Shown here piece after piece: positions 33,116 through 42,408 of a stretch of DNA of 64,000 nucleotides. Origin of the DNA: Dehalococcoidia bacterium (GTDB lineage Bacteria > Chloroflexota > Dehalococcoidia > SM23-28-2 > RBG-16-64-32); the NCBI GenBank assembly GCA_030649945.1, contig JAUSFE010000032.1, forward strand, positions 107,370-171,369. Direction: 5' to 3'. Within the stretch, counting starts at the first letter, position 1. Each line of letters opens with the position of its first letter. A model generated the notes under the pieces. The model was given only the letters and a program-made list of their open reading frames with translations, ran no database searches and was not told the DNA's origin. A program made the position numbers and the translations under genes.

Positions 33116-34575
33116 GCGCGTGCCCCGCCGCCCCTGCCGGGTGATTCGGTTGCGCGCAGGAGGTCCAGCACCATGGGGCCGGCGTGTTCGATGTCGCCGG
33201 CGCCGATCGTGAAGAAGACATCGCCCGGGCGCAGGAGCGCGGCGACGGCGCGGGACGACTCTTCGAGGTCGCCGGTGTAGCGGGTCGGCGGTTGGCCGAT
33301 CTCGCGGGCCAGGTCCTCGCCGCTCAGGCCGGCGGACGGCTCCTCGCGCGCCGCGTAGGTGCGGGCGATCAGCAGCACGTCGCTGTCCCGGAAGCACGTG
33401 CGGAAGCCGTCCAGCAGGTAGCGGGTGCGGGTGTAGGTGTGCGGCTGGAAGAGGCAGACCAGGCGGCGGCCGGGAAAGCGTTCGCGGGCGGCGGCAAGGT
33501 CGGCGCGGATCTCGGTAGGGTGATGAGCGTAGCTGTCCATGACGCGCACGCCGCCGGCCTCGCCCACCAACTGGAAGCGCCTGCGCGCCCCGCGGAACTC
33601 GGCGATGGCGGTGCGGATACCGTCCGCCGGCAGGCCGAGGATGTGGCCCACGGCGACGGCTCCGAGCACGTTGCTGATGTTATGGACGCCAGGCAAGCGC
33701 GTCTGCACAACTCCCCACCGCTGTTTTCGAAATTCTACCACAAAAGTTGAAGCGTCTATACCCTTTCTCTCTTCAACTTTGTTGATGGCCGGAGAGATCT
33801 CCTTCGCCGTCCAGTCCGCGTCGGCATGGAGACCGTAGGAGACGACGTGGACGGGGAATGTCACGTCGTCTCCTACGGTCTGGGGAAGGATAGCCTGCAG
33901 GGCAGGGGAGTCCGTGCAGGCCACGATGTAACCGGAGTTTTCAACCTGGGAGAGAAACCGGCGGAAGGCGTCCGTCAGGTTCTCGAACGAGCCGTAGATG
34001 TCGAGGTGGTCCGGCTCGACGTTGGTGACGAGGGCGATGTAAGGGTGGTACTGGAGGAAGGCGCGGTCGTACTCGTCCGCCTCGACGACGAAGTGCGGGC
34101 CTTCGCCCGGCATGGCGTTGGTGTCCAGGTCCAGCATCTCGCCACCCACCATGAAGGTGGGGGAAAGGCCGGCCCGCCAGAGCATGTAGGCGATGAGCGA
34201 TGATGTCGTCGTCTTGCCGTGCGTGCCGGCGACGGCGATCAACTGCTTGCCCTCCGCGAGCCGCGCCACCATCTCGGCCCGCTTGATCGTTGCGATACCT
34301 CGGCGCCGGGCCTCGGCCAGCTCGGGGTTGTCGTCGTGGGCGGCCGAGGTGTAGACGACGAGCCGCGCGTCGTCCACGTTCGTGGCGTCGTGTCCCTCGT
34401 GGACGGTGACGCCGATGTCCGTGAGCTTCGCTGTCAGTGGGGAGAGGTGCAGGTCGGAGCCGGAGACGGTGTGGCCGCGGGCGCGCAGGATGCGGGCGAT
34501 GGCGGACATGTGGATGCCGCCGACGCCGACGAGGTGGACGCGCCGGGGGATCGCCCTCACGGCGGTGTCATTCAT
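33112..34575 (-). CDS. murC: UDP-N-acetylmuramate--L-alanine ligase, with two repeat insertions
   Basis: MurC adds the first amino acid of the peptide stem. The 487-residue product has HLVGVGGIHMSAIARIL, the P-loop AVAGTHGKTTTSSLIAYML, VEADEYDRAFLQYHPYIALVTNVEPDHLDIYG, and LPGVHNISNVLGAVAVG. YAHHPTEIRADLAAARERFP follows in the C-terminal domain. Two segments look inserted. QTVGDDVTFPVHVVSYGL (about residues 231-249) is encoded by a perfect 20-bp inverted repeat. INKVEERKGIDASTF (about 265-278) comes from a locally AT-rich inverted repeat. Both keep the frame and fall between conserved blocks. Confidence 0.96.
   Translation of the reverse strand: MNDTAVRAIPRRVHLVGVGGIHMSAIARILRARGHTVSGSDLHLSPLTAKLTDIGVTVHEGHDATNVDDARLVVYTSAAHDDNPELAEARRRGIATIKRAEMVARLAEGKQLIAVAGTHGKTTTSSLIAYMLWRAGLSPTFMVGGEMLDLDTNAMPGEGPHFVVEADEYDRAFLQYHPYIALVTNVEPDHLDIYGSFENLTDAFRRFLSQVENSGYIVACTDSPALQAILPQTVGDDVTFPVHVVSYGLHADADWTAKEISPAINKVEERKGIDASTFVVEFRKQRWGVVQTRLPGVHNISNVLGAVAVGHILGLPADGIRTAIAEFRGARRRFQLVGEAGGVRVMDSYAHHPTEIRADLAAARERFPGRRLVCLFQPHTYTRTRYLLDGFRTCFRDSDVLLIARTYAAREEPSAGLSGEDLAREIGQPPTRYTGDLEESSRAVAALLRPGDVFFTIGAGDIEHAGPMVLDLLRATESPGRGGGARA
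33740..33781. repeat. AT-rich inverted repeat inside murC
   Basis: AAAGTTGAAG pairs with CTTCAACTTT across a pyrimidine-rich loop. The composition differs sharply from the GC-rich surroundings. Confidence 0.7.
33830..33881. repeat. Perfect 20-bp inverted repeat inside murC
   Basis: Arms 33830-33849 and 33862-33881 are exact reverse complements around a 12-base loop. Both arms are translated. Confidence 0.92.
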
Positions 34576-35681
34576 CCCTGCGACTCCCCGGCGAGCTCGA
34601 TGAGGACGCGGGCGATGCGCGAGGCGGCGTTGGGCCGGGCCAGCCGGCGCGAGGCCTCCCGCATGGCGCGCAGCCGCTCTTCGTGGTGCAGGAGCTCTCC
34701 CACGAGCGGCAGCAGGCCGCCCAGCTCGCTATCGTCCAGGACAACGGCGGCGCCGTTCTTCTCCAGGTAGCGGGCGTTCAGGCGCTGGTGGCCGCCGGCA
34801 TAGGGATAGGGGACGAGGATAGCGGGGAGGCCGACGGCCGGCAGTTCGCCGATGACGGAGGCGCCGGAGCGGCAGAGGGCCAGGTCGGCGGCGGCCATGG
34901 CCCAGGGGGTATCGTCGTGCATGTAGGCATGAAGGTGGTAGCGGCCGCGCTGCTCATCCGGCAGGCCGCCACGGATCTCCTGGAGCCACGGCTCGTCGGC
35001 GTGGCCGCAGAGGTGGACGACTTCACATAACTGAAGAAGGCTCGAGAGGTTGGCGGCGACGGCCTTATTGATGCTGTGGGCGCCCTGCGAGGCGCCGGTG
35101 ACGAACAGCACCTTCTCCTCCGGGTCCAGCCCCAGGCGCTCACGGCCGCCGGCGCGGTGGGCCTGCCAGAACTCCTCGCGGACGGGGTAGCCGGTGACCA
35201 CGCTCTTGCCGCCGGGCAGCCGGCGCAGGCTCTCGATAGCGGTGACGGCGACGCGCTGGGCCAGGCGGGCGATGGCGCGCACCGCCCAGCCGGGGTAGAG
35301 GTCCGGCAGGTAGAGAGCCAGGGGGACCTTGCGGCTGCGGGCGGCCAGGGCCACGGGGACGCTGGCGTAGCCGCCGGTGGAGAGGACCACCTGCGGCGCG
35401 AAGTCGCGCAGGACCTGCCGCGCCTGGCGGGCGCCGGCGGCGATCTTGACGGTGTTTGCCGCCATCTCCCAGGGCAGGCGGCCGCGAATAGGCGCGGCGC
35501 TGATGGCGCGGAAGGGGAAGCCGGCGCGCTCCACGAGCTGGGCCTCGGCGCCGCCGCGGGAGCCCACGTAAAGCACCTCCAGCTTCTCGCCCGGGCGCAG
35601 CTCGTGCTCCAGCGCCTCGGCGATGCTGAGGGCGGGGTAGACGTGGCCGCCGGTGCCGCCGCCGCTGAGCGCCAGCCTCAC
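34572..35681 (-). CDS. murG: Lipid II synthase MurG
   Basis: MurG transfers GlcNAc to lipid I at the inner membrane face. The 369-residue product opens with MRLALSGGGTGGHVYPALSIAEAL, the donor/acceptor loop signature. It continues with VVLSTGGYASVPVALAAR and VLFVTGASQGAHSINKAV. The donor-binding block is LALCRSGASVIGELPAVGLPAILVPYPYAGGHQRLNARYLEKNGAAVVLDD. It overlaps ftsW and murC by four bases each. Confidence 0.97.
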   Translation of the reverse strand: MRLALSGGGTGGHVYPALSIAEALEHELRPGEKLEVLYVGSRGGAEAQLVERAGFPFRAISAAPIRGRLPWEMAANTVKIAAGARQARQVLRDFAPQVVLSTGGYASVPVALAARSRKVPLALYLPDLYPGWAVRAIARLAQRVAVTAIESLRRLPGGKSVVTGYPVREEFWQAHRAGGRERLGLDPEEKVLFVTGASQGAHSINKAVAANLSSLLQLCEVVHLCGHADEPWLQEIRGGLPDEQRGRYHLHAYMHDDTPWAMAAADLALCRSGASVIGELPAVGLPAILVPYPYAGGHQRLNARYLEKNGAAVVLDDSELGGLLPLVGELLHHEERLRAMREASRRLARPNAASRIARVLIELAGESQG

Positions 35682-36829
35682 GCGCGCCCCCTTTCGAAGA
35701 CCGCGCCGCGGCGGGCGTCGCGGGCATAGCGGGCGCGCGCCGGCGGGCGCTCGCGTTCGGTGTAAGGCACGTCCGAGGTGTAGCGCGAGACGCTGAGCAG
35801 GATGCCGGCGGCCGCCAGCACCGACATCAACGACGAGCCGCCGTAGCTCAGGAACGGCAGCGGCACGCCGGTGAGCGGGATGGTGCGGGTGATGCCGCCG
35901 ATGTTGATCAGCGTCTGGAAGGAGATCCAGCTGATGATGCCGATGGTGAGGAGCATGCCGAAACGGTCACGCGAGTGCATGCAGACGCGCAGGCCGCGGT
36001 AGACGAAGAAGGCGAAGATGGCCAGGATGGCGATAAGGCCTATGAAGCCCAGCTCCTCGCCGAGGATGGCGAAGACGCCGTCCGTGTGGGAGCCGGGCAC
36101 GTAGAAGAGCTTCTGCCGGCTTTCGCCCCAGCCCAGGCCCATGGGGCCGCCGCTGCCCAGCGCAATGAGCAGCTGGATGACCTGGAAACCCAGCCCCTGC
36201 GGGTCCGATTCCGGCGAGACGAAGCTGGAAAGGCGGTCCATCTGGTAGTCCCTCTGCAGCACGACGCCGTAGCAGATAAGGCCGCCCACGCCGATGAGCA
36301 GGCCCAGGTGGCTGAGGGGCGCACCGGCCACGAAGAACAGCGTGCTGGCGGTGAGCAGGATGATCACCGTCGTGCCCATATCGGGCTCGGCGATGATGAG
36401 GCCGCCGACGACGCCCAGAAGGAGGGTGAAGGGGACGAAGCCCAGCGTGAACTTGTTGATCTCCTGGCCGCGGCTGGCCAGCCAGGCGGAGATGTAGACG
36501 ATGACGGCCAGCTTGGCGAACTCGCTGGGCTGCAGCGCCACCGGGCCGAATTCCAGCCAGCGGGAGGCCCCGTTGCGCTGCACGCCGATGCCGGGCACGA
36601 GCACCGCCAGCAACGCCACGAGCGCGATGAGCAGCATGGGCACGCTGAGCGTGCGCAGGCGGCGGTAGTCCAGGCGCATGAAGAAGGCGAGGGCGCAGAG
36701 GCCTGCCAGGGCGAAGACGGCCTGCCGGGCCACGAAGTAGTTCGCGTCTCCGTACTCGTGGTAGCCGATGGCGTAGCTGGACGTGTAGACCGCCAGCAGG
36801 CCGGTGATGACGAGCATGGCGGTGGCCAC
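35678..36829 (-). CDS. ftsW: Septal peptidoglycan polymerase FtsW (SEDS family)
   Basis: FtsW is the SEDS-family glycosyltransferase partner of FtsI. The 383 residues hold about nine or ten membrane helices, with KLAVIVYISAWLASRGQEI and GWGESRQKLFYVPGSHTDGVFAILGEELGF. The signature LINIGGITRTIPLTGVPLPFLSYGGSSL is complete. The accepted GTG start at 36829 begins inside the first helix. The frame stays open upstream through GQPDYLLL to the murD stop without another standard start, so the true start may be non-canonical (for example a CTG at PDY-LLL). The C-terminal tail is Arg-rich. Confidence 0.95.
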   Translation of the reverse strand: MATAMLVITGLLAVYTSSYAIGYHEYGDANYFVARQAVFALAGLCALAFFMRLDYRRLRTLSVPMLLIALVALLAVLVPGIGVQRNGASRWLEFGPVALQPSEFAKLAVIVYISAWLASRGQEINKFTLGFVPFTLLLGVVGGLIIAEPDMGTTVIILLTASTLFFVAGAPLSHLGLLIGVGGLICYGVVLQRDYQMDRLSSFVSPESDPQGLGFQVIQLLIALGSGGPMGLGWGESRQKLFYVPGSHTDGVFAILGEELGFIGLIAILAIFAFFVYRGLRVCMHSRDRFGMLLTIGIISWISFQTLINIGGITRTIPLTGVPLPFLSYGGSSLMSVLAAAGILLSVSRYTSDVPYTERERPPARARYARDARRGAVFERGRA

Positions 36830-36894
36830 CAGCAGCAGGTAGTCCGGCTGTCCCGGACGGACGTTGCCGGCCTGCCGGTAATCGCCCGCGCCCG

Positions 36895-38301
36895 CTAGGG
36901 GAGCGATGGCTGCACCTCCTTGACCATCTCCTCTACGAGCGCGCGGAAGTGGTCTCCGCGGCGCTCAAAGTTGTCGTAGGCGTCGTAGCTGGTGCAGGCG
37001 GGGGAGAGGAGCACGGCATCGCCCGGTTGCGCCAGGCGGTGCGCGGTCTCCACGGCCTCCGCCAGCGCCCCGGCGCGCACGGTGCGCAGCCCGGCGCCGG
37101 CGGCGCGGAAGGCCTGCTCCAGCCCGGCCGCTGATTCGCCGAAGAAGACCGCGGCGCGGCAGCGCGCGGAGCACTCTCGCACCAGCTCCTCCAGGGGCAG
37201 GTTCTTGTCGCGCCCGCCCAGCAGGAGGATGATGGGCTCCTGGAAAGAGCGCAGGCCGGCGACCGTGCGCTCGGGCGTGGTGGCGATGCTGTCGTTGTAG
37301 TAGGCGGCGCCGTCAACCTCAGCCACGAGCTCCAGGCGGTGCGGGACGCCGCGGAAGGACTCGACGGCGCAGGCCATCGCCTCCGGGGAGACGCCGCAGG
37401 CGCTGGCGATGGCGGCGGCGGCAAGGGCGTTGGCGCGGTTGTGCTCCCCGCGCAAGGGCAGGCTGTCCAGGGCGAAGAGCTTTCGCTCCAGCCGGCCGCA
37501 GCGGGCCGCCGCCCACCCCTGGCTGACGAAGACGCCGTCGCCCGGCAGCGAGCCGGTCATGGTGAACCACAGGAGCCCGCCGTGCACGGCGGACTGCAGC
37601 GCCCGGCACTCGGGATCGTCCAGGTTCAGGATGGCAATGTCGCCGGGCTGCTGGTAGCGGATGAGGTTGGCCTTCAGCCGGCGGTACTCGTCCCACGTGA
37701 AACGGTCCAGGTGGTTCGGGGTGATGTTGAGGACGGCGGCCACGTGCGGGCTGCGGTCCACCAGCTGCAGCTGCGTGTGGCTCACCTCCAGCACCGCCCA
37801 GGTGTAGGGGCGCACGCCGCCCAGGGGGTCCAGCAGGCCCACGCCCATGTTGCCGCCAACGAAGACGGGGCGCTCGTCCGCGCGGAACATCTCGGCGACG
37901 AGGGCGGTCGTGGTGGTCTTGCCGCTGGAGCCGGTGATGCCGGCGATGGGCCCGGGGCAAAGCTCCAGGAAGAGGCCGAGCATGGAGCGCAGGGGCACGC
38001 CGCGCTGCCGGGCCGCCTCCAGCGCCGGCAGGTGAAGCGGCACGCTCTGCGATACGAACACGGCGTCGGCTTCCGTGAGGTCGCGCTCGTCGTTGGCGCC
38101 CAGCGCGAAGCGCACGGGCAGGCCGGCCAGCTCCTGGATGCGGTCGCCGAGCTTCTCCGGGGGCTTGGAGTCGGAGACCGTGACCTCGGCGCCCTGCCGC
38201 GCCAGGTAGCGCGCCATGTCCACGCCCTCGATGCCGAGGCCAACGACGGTCACGCGCTTGTCCGTGAAGTCCAGCTCGCTCAGGCGCCGCGCGTCCACCA
38301 T
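36895..38301 (-). CDS. murD: UDP-N-acetylmuramoylalanine--D-glutamate ligase
   Basis: MurD adds D-glutamate. The start MVDARRLSELDF shares a base with the mraY stop. The 468-residue product contains VTVVGLGIEGVDMARYLARQGAEVTVSD, the P-loop GITGSSGKTTTTALVAEMF, LNITPNHLDRFTWDEY, and GEHNRANALAAAAIA. YYNDSIATTPERTVAGLRSF and ILLLGGRDKNLPLEELV complete the signature. A 65-base gap to ftsW is one of the few untranslated spacers in the cluster. Confidence 0.97.
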   Translation of the reverse strand: MVDARRLSELDFTDKRVTVVGLGIEGVDMARYLARQGAEVTVSDSKPPEKLGDRIQELAGLPVRFALGANDERDLTEADAVFVSQSVPLHLPALEAARQRGVPLRSMLGLFLELCPGPIAGITGSSGKTTTTALVAEMFRADERPVFVGGNMGVGLLDPLGGVRPYTWAVLEVSHTQLQLVDRSPHVAAVLNITPNHLDRFTWDEYRRLKANLIRYQQPGDIAILNLDDPECRALQSAVHGGLLWFTMTGSLPGDGVFVSQGWAAARCGRLERKLFALDSLPLRGEHNRANALAAAAIASACGVSPEAMACAVESFRGVPHRLELVAEVDGAAYYNDSIATTPERTVAGLRSFQEPIILLLGGRDKNLPLEELVRECSARCRAAVFFGESAAGLEQAFRAAGAGLRTVRAGALAEAVETAHRLAQPGDAVLLSPACTSYDAYDNFERRGDHFRALVEEMVKEVQPSLP

Positions 38302-39260
38302 CAGACCTCCAGCGCCAGGATGACGCCCAGCGCGCCGCCGAGGGCGCCCACGATCCAGAAGCGCTGCGCTACCTGGACCTCGTGCCAGCCGGACTGCTCG
38401 AAGTGGTGGTGCAGAGGCGCCATGCGGAAGATGCGCCTGCCGCCGGAGAGCTTGTAGTAGCCGATCTGGAGGTAGGTGGAGGCGCCTTCGGCAAGGAAAA
38501 CGACGCCGATGGCCGGGAGGACAAGCCACTGCCCGGTCATGAAGGCGACGACCGCCAGGCCGCCGCCCAGGGCCAGGGCGCCGGTGTCCCCCATGAACAC
38601 CTGCGCCGGGTGTGAGTTGTGCCAGAGGAAGCCCAGGACAGCGCCCGTAACGGTAAAGCAGAAGGCGCCCAGGTAGTCCTGACCCTGCGCGAGGGCGATG
38701 AACCCGTAAGCGCCGAAGGCGATGGCGCTGGCGCCCGCCACCAGGCCGTCCAGGCCATCGGTGACGGCTACGCCGCCCGCCGTCAGGACGACGACGGCGA
38801 CGGCGATGGCGAAGTAAAGGGCGCCGATGTCGCGGCGGCCGTCATACGGTACGTTGACGGCGTTCAGGTCCAGGAACTCGTAGAGCCCCACGGCGGCGGC
38901 GACCCCGATGGCGACGAAGGCGAGGAGCTTCACGCGCTTGCTGAGCGCATGCTGTTCGCGCCCCTGCAGCGACCCCAGGTCGTCCACGAACCCCAGCAGC
39001 GCCAGCGCACCCATGACGGCGAGCGGCAGGCCGATGGAGTAGCGGCCGAAGAGGTTGGCCGCCAGGGTGAAGACGGCGATCGCCGCGATGATCAACAGCC
39101 CGCCCATTGTGGGCGTGCCGGCCTTCACCTGGTGGCTCTCTGGCCCCCACTCGCTGATCTCCTTGCCCACGTTCAGGCGACGCAGCAGGCGGATCGCCGG
39201 GAACCCCGCTATCGCTGTCGCTGCCAGGGTCATAGCTCCCAGGCTGAGGGCATAGATCAT
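38301..39260 (-). CDS. mraY: Phospho-N-acetylmuramoyl-pentapeptide transferase MraY
   Basis: MraY makes lipid I from undecaprenyl phosphate. The 319-residue membrane protein has about ten helices. It carries HQVKAGTPTMGGLL (the family TPTMGG), LLGFVDDLG (catalytic DD), VAVTDGLDGLVAG (NxxDGLDGL-like), FMGDTGALALGGGLA, and RIFRMAPLHHHFEQSGWHEVQVAQRFW with the HHH motif. Length is near the family norm. It overlaps murF by four bases. Confidence 0.97.
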   Translation of the reverse strand: MIYALSLGAMTLAATAIAGFPAIRLLRRLNVGKEISEWGPESHQVKAGTPTMGGLLIIAAIAVFTLAANLFGRYSIGLPLAVMGALALLGFVDDLGSLQGREQHALSKRVKLLAFVAIGVAAAVGLYEFLDLNAVNVPYDGRRDIGALYFAIAVAVVVLTAGGVAVTDGLDGLVAGASAIAFGAYGFIALAQGQDYLGAFCFTVTGAVLGFLWHNSHPAQVFMGDTGALALGGGLAVVAFMTGQWLVLPAIGVVFLAEGASTYLQIGYYKLSGGRRIFRMAPLHHHFEQSGWHEVQVAQRFWIVGALGGALGVILALEV

Positions 39261-40630
39261 CTCGCCACCAGGGCGTCCACGACTTCCTCCAGCGCCAGCG
39301 CTCGCGAGGCCTTGATGAGGACGTGGTCGCCGGCGCGGGGCTCGCGGCGCAGCGCCTCCACGGCGGCTTCGTTGGATTCCAGGTAGCGCACATCCTCCAG
39401 GCCGGCCGCCTGCGCGGCGGCGCCGATGGGGCGCGCCCGCTCGCCCGTGACGTAGAGGAGGTCGCAGGCGGCGGCGGCGCGCTCCCCCACGCGGCGGTTG
39501 CCTTCGGCCTCGGCGGCGCCCAGCTCGCGCATGTCGCCCAGGAGGGCGAGGCGGCGGCCGCCCAGCTCCGAGAGCAGGTCCAGGGCGGCCAGCATGGAGG
39601 CCGGGCTGGCGTTGTAGCTGTCATCGATGAGCGTGCAGCCGTTGGGGCCGGCCAGGACGCGCAGCCGCAGGTCCGGCCGGGCGGCGGCAAGCGCCCCGGC
39701 GATCTCTTCCAACGCCATCCCCTCGTCGAGGGCGACGGCGGCGGCGGCGAGGGCCGGGTAGACGTGGTGCTTGCCCGGCAGCGCGCAGTCCACGTCAATC
39801 GAGCGGCCGCCCGCGGTGAGGCGGAACGTGATGCCGTCCAGCCCGCGGCTGCGCAGGTCGCCGCCCTGCACGTCGCACTGGGGCGAACGCCCGTAGAGGA
39901 CGACGCGCGCGCGGGTGCGGGCGGCCAGGCCCGCGGCCCGGGGGTCGTCACCGTTCAGCACGGCCAGTCCTTCCGGCGGGAGGGCCTCCACAAGCTCGGC
40001 CTTGGCGGCGACGATGGCGCCCATGTGGCCCAGCCGCTCCAGGTGCACGGGTTCGATATTGGTGACCACCCCGGTCTGGATCGGGGCCGCGATCTGCGCC
40101 AGGAGGGCGATGTCGCCCCTGGCGTACATCGCCAGCTCCAGGACAGCCCGCTCGTGCTCCGCGGTGAGGTTGAGGAGGGTGAGGGGGATGCCGATCTCCG
40201 TGTTCAGGTTTGCCTCGCTCTTGAGGACCCGGTAGCGGTGGGAGAGGACGGCGGCGATCAGTTCCTTGGCGGTGGTCTTGCCCACGCTGCCGGTGACGCC
40301 GATGGTGCGGACGTCATGGCGCCGCCGCCAGTGTGCGGCGAGCCGCCCGAGGGCCTGGAGGGAGTCGCTCACGTGGAAAAGCGCGGCGTCCGGCGGCGCC
40401 GCCAGCGGCCGCTCGCAAACGGCGCCGGCCGCGCCGGCGGCGAAAGCCTGGGCCACGAAGTCGTGGCCGTCGTGATGTTCGCCGCGGAGGGCAAAGAAGA
40501 GATCCCCCGGCTGCACGGCGCGGGAGTCTATGGCGCCGCCGCGGAAGCTAGCGTCTTCCGGGCCGCTGCCGGCGACCAGCAATCCCTTTGTCGCCTCCCA
40601 GACATCTGCCACCGCTAGCATCCTCCCCAT
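39257..40630 (-). CDS. murF: UDP-N-acetylmuramoyl-tripeptide--D-alanyl-D-alanine ligase
   Basis: MurF adds D-Ala-D-Ala to the stem. The start MGRMLAVADVWEATKGLL was chosen from protein similarity; an ATG three codons later is the alternative. The 457 residues contain DSRAVQPGDLFFALRGEHHDGHDFV, GVTGSVGKTTAKELIAAVL, VVTNIEPVHLERLG, PGKHHVYPALAAAAVALDEG, and IDDSYNASPASMLAALDLL. In most dcw clusters murE lies between ftsI and murF; here ftsI is followed directly by murF after 14 bases. Confidence 0.96.
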   Translation of the reverse strand: MGRMLAVADVWEATKGLLVAGSGPEDASFRGGAIDSRAVQPGDLFFALRGEHHDGHDFVAQAFAAGAAGAVCERPLAAPPDAALFHVSDSLQALGRLAAHWRRRHDVRTIGVTGSVGKTTAKELIAAVLSHRYRVLKSEANLNTEIGIPLTLLNLTAEHERAVLELAMYARGDIALLAQIAAPIQTGVVTNIEPVHLERLGHMGAIVAAKAELVEALPPEGLAVLNGDDPRAAGLAARTRARVVLYGRSPQCDVQGGDLRSRGLDGITFRLTAGGRSIDVDCALPGKHHVYPALAAAAVALDEGMALEEIAGALAAARPDLRLRVLAGPNGCTLIDDSYNASPASMLAALDLLSELGGRRLALLGDMRELGAAEAEGNRRVGERAAAACDLLYVTGERARPIGAAAQAAGLEDVRYLESNEAAVEALRREPRAGDHVLIKASRALALEEVVDALVAR

Positions 40631-40644
40631 ACTAGAGCTTTCGC

Positions 40645-42387
40645 CTACGGCGCGTCGGCGACCAGGGCCACCTCGGTGGGCGGCACCTTCAGGTAGGGCA
40701 GCGCCGCCTCGACGATGCGGTCGAAGGCGGGGGCCGCCACTACCGTCCCCCACGGCGCGGTTTTGGGCTCGTCTATCTTCACCAGCACGGCCAGTTCCGG
40801 GTTGTCCAGGGGGGCGATGCCGACGAACGACGAGATGTAGGCGTCCGGCTTGTAGCCGCCGTTGTCGCCGGCGATGTTCGCCGTGCCCGTCTTGCCGCCG
40901 ATCGTGTACCCCTGGACGTCCAGGTACGCTTTCGGCACTCCCTGTACCACAACGCCCATCATCTGGCGCAGGGTGCGCGCCGTATCCGGCGAGATCGCCT
41001 GGCTCAGCGCCTCCGGCTGGGTGACCTGCGGGCCGGCCGCTGAGGCGATCTCCTTGACGATGTACGGCTTCATGGCCAGGCCGTCGTTGGCGATGGCGGC
41101 GAGCGCCATGGCGACCTGCAGCGGGGTGACGGCGATGGCCTGCCCGAAGCTGTTGGTCGCCAGGTCCACCGGCTGCCACTCCGGGTCGCTCTCGGGGGTC
41201 CGCACCCGTCCGGGCGCCTCCCCGGTGAGGCCCAGGCCCGTGAGCTTGCCGAAGCCGAAGCGGTCCACGTACCGGTAGAAGCCGTCCGGGCCGCAGAGCT
41301 GGGCCAGGTAGGCGGCGCCGGTGTTCAGGCTCTTGGACAGAATCTGCTGCACGGTCTGCGAGCCGTTGGCGGAGAAATCCCAGTTGCTGATGCTCCAGCC
41401 GTTGAGCGTGACGACGCCGGAGTCGTACCACCAGTCCGCCGGGCTGACCAGGCCCAGGTCCAGGGCGGCGGCCATGGTGATGAGCTTGAAGACGGAACCC
41501 GGCTCGTACGTGTCGGTGACGGCGCGGTTGCGGAAGAGAGCGAGCTTCGATTCGTCGCTCAGGTCGGGGTTCGCGACGTCGGCCGTGGGACGGCTGGCCA
41601 TGGCCAGGATCTCGCCGGTCTGCGGGCGGATGACGATGATCGTGCCGCCGCTGGCCTTGTGCTCGTCAATGGCGCGCTGCAGCTCCTTCTCCGCCGCGCG
41701 CTGGATGAAGCGATCGATGGTGAGGACGACGTTGGCGCCGGGCTGCGAGGGCGTCTCCCGCCGCTCGCCCAGGGCCACCTGGTTGCCCAGGCCGTCGCGC
41801 TCGTAGGTCAGCTTGCCGCGGGTGCCGCCGAGGATGGCCTCGAGGTCTGCCTCCAGGCCGCTGAGCCCCACCTGGTCGCGGCCGACGAAGCCCAGGAGCT
41901 GCGCCGCCAGGTTGCCCTCCGGATAGACGCGGCGGCTGCTCTCCAGGAGGCGCACGCCGGATAGGCCCAGCCTGCGCACGGCCACAGACTGCTCGTAGTC
42001 CAGGCCCTTGGCCACGGGCACCTCGAAGACATCGGTCTTGCTCACGAGCGAGACCATCTCGGCCGCGGGGGTGTGCGTGATCTCGCTGATCCTGGCGGCG
42101 GCCGCGCGGGCGGCGTCTTCGCGGCCCACCCAGGCCTTGCGCTCGACCATGACGTCGAAAGAGTCCTGGCTGGCGGCCAGGGGATAGCCGTTGCGGTCCA
42201 GGAGGGCGCCGCGCCTGTCGGACAGAATCTCCTCGCTGATGTGCGTGAGCCGCGCCTCGTAGGCGTACTGGCCGTGGTCCACGATCTGGAGCTGCACCAG
42301 GCGCCCGGTGACGACGAGCGTGCCGATGCCGATGGCGGCCACGACAGCCCAAAGCCGCCAGGTGACACTTCCAGGTCGCTTACCCAA
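40645..42387 (-). CDS. ftsI: Septal transpeptidase FtsI / class B PBP
   Basis: A class B penicillin-binding protein of 580 residues that crosslinks septal peptidoglycan. It has TM (about 10-32), a pedestal region (DRRGALLDRNGYPLA; VYPEGNLAAQLLGFVG) and a transpeptidase domain. Active motifs: EPGSVFKL (SxxK, about residue 300), SKSLN (SxN) and GGKTGTA (KTG). All are intact. A short C-terminal region replaces any PASTA domains. It lies between ftsL and murF. Confidence 0.96.
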   Translation of the reverse strand: MGKRPGSVTWRLWAVVAAIGIGTLVVTGRLVQLQIVDHGQYAYEARLTHISEEILSDRRGALLDRNGYPLAASQDSFDVMVERKAWVGREDAARAAAARISEITHTPAAEMVSLVSKTDVFEVPVAKGLDYEQSVAVRRLGLSGVRLLESSRRVYPEGNLAAQLLGFVGRDQVGLSGLEADLEAILGGTRGKLTYERDGLGNQVALGERRETPSQPGANVVLTIDRFIQRAAEKELQRAIDEHKASGGTIIVIRPQTGEILAMASRPTADVANPDLSDESKLALFRNRAVTDTYEPGSVFKLITMAAALDLGLVSPADWWYDSGVVTLNGWSISNWDFSANGSQTVQQILSKSLNTGAAYLAQLCGPDGFYRYVDRFGFGKLTGLGLTGEAPGRVRTPESDPEWQPVDLATNSFGQAIAVTPLQVAMALAAIANDGLAMKPYIVKEIASAAGPQVTQPEALSQAISPDTARTLRQMMGVVVQGVPKAYLDVQGYTIGGKTGTANIAGDNGGYKPDAYISSFVGIAPLDNPELAVLVKIDEPKTAPWGTVVAAPAFDRIVEAALPYLKVPPTEVALVADAP

Positions 42388-42408
42388 TGTGCACCCCCAA
42401 ACGCTCCT

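Noticed and set aside
39257..41431. 724-residue reading of the murF frame
   Set aside because: The first 267 residues lie antisense-like within ftsI and are low-complexity; MurF homology begins at MGRMLAVADVW.
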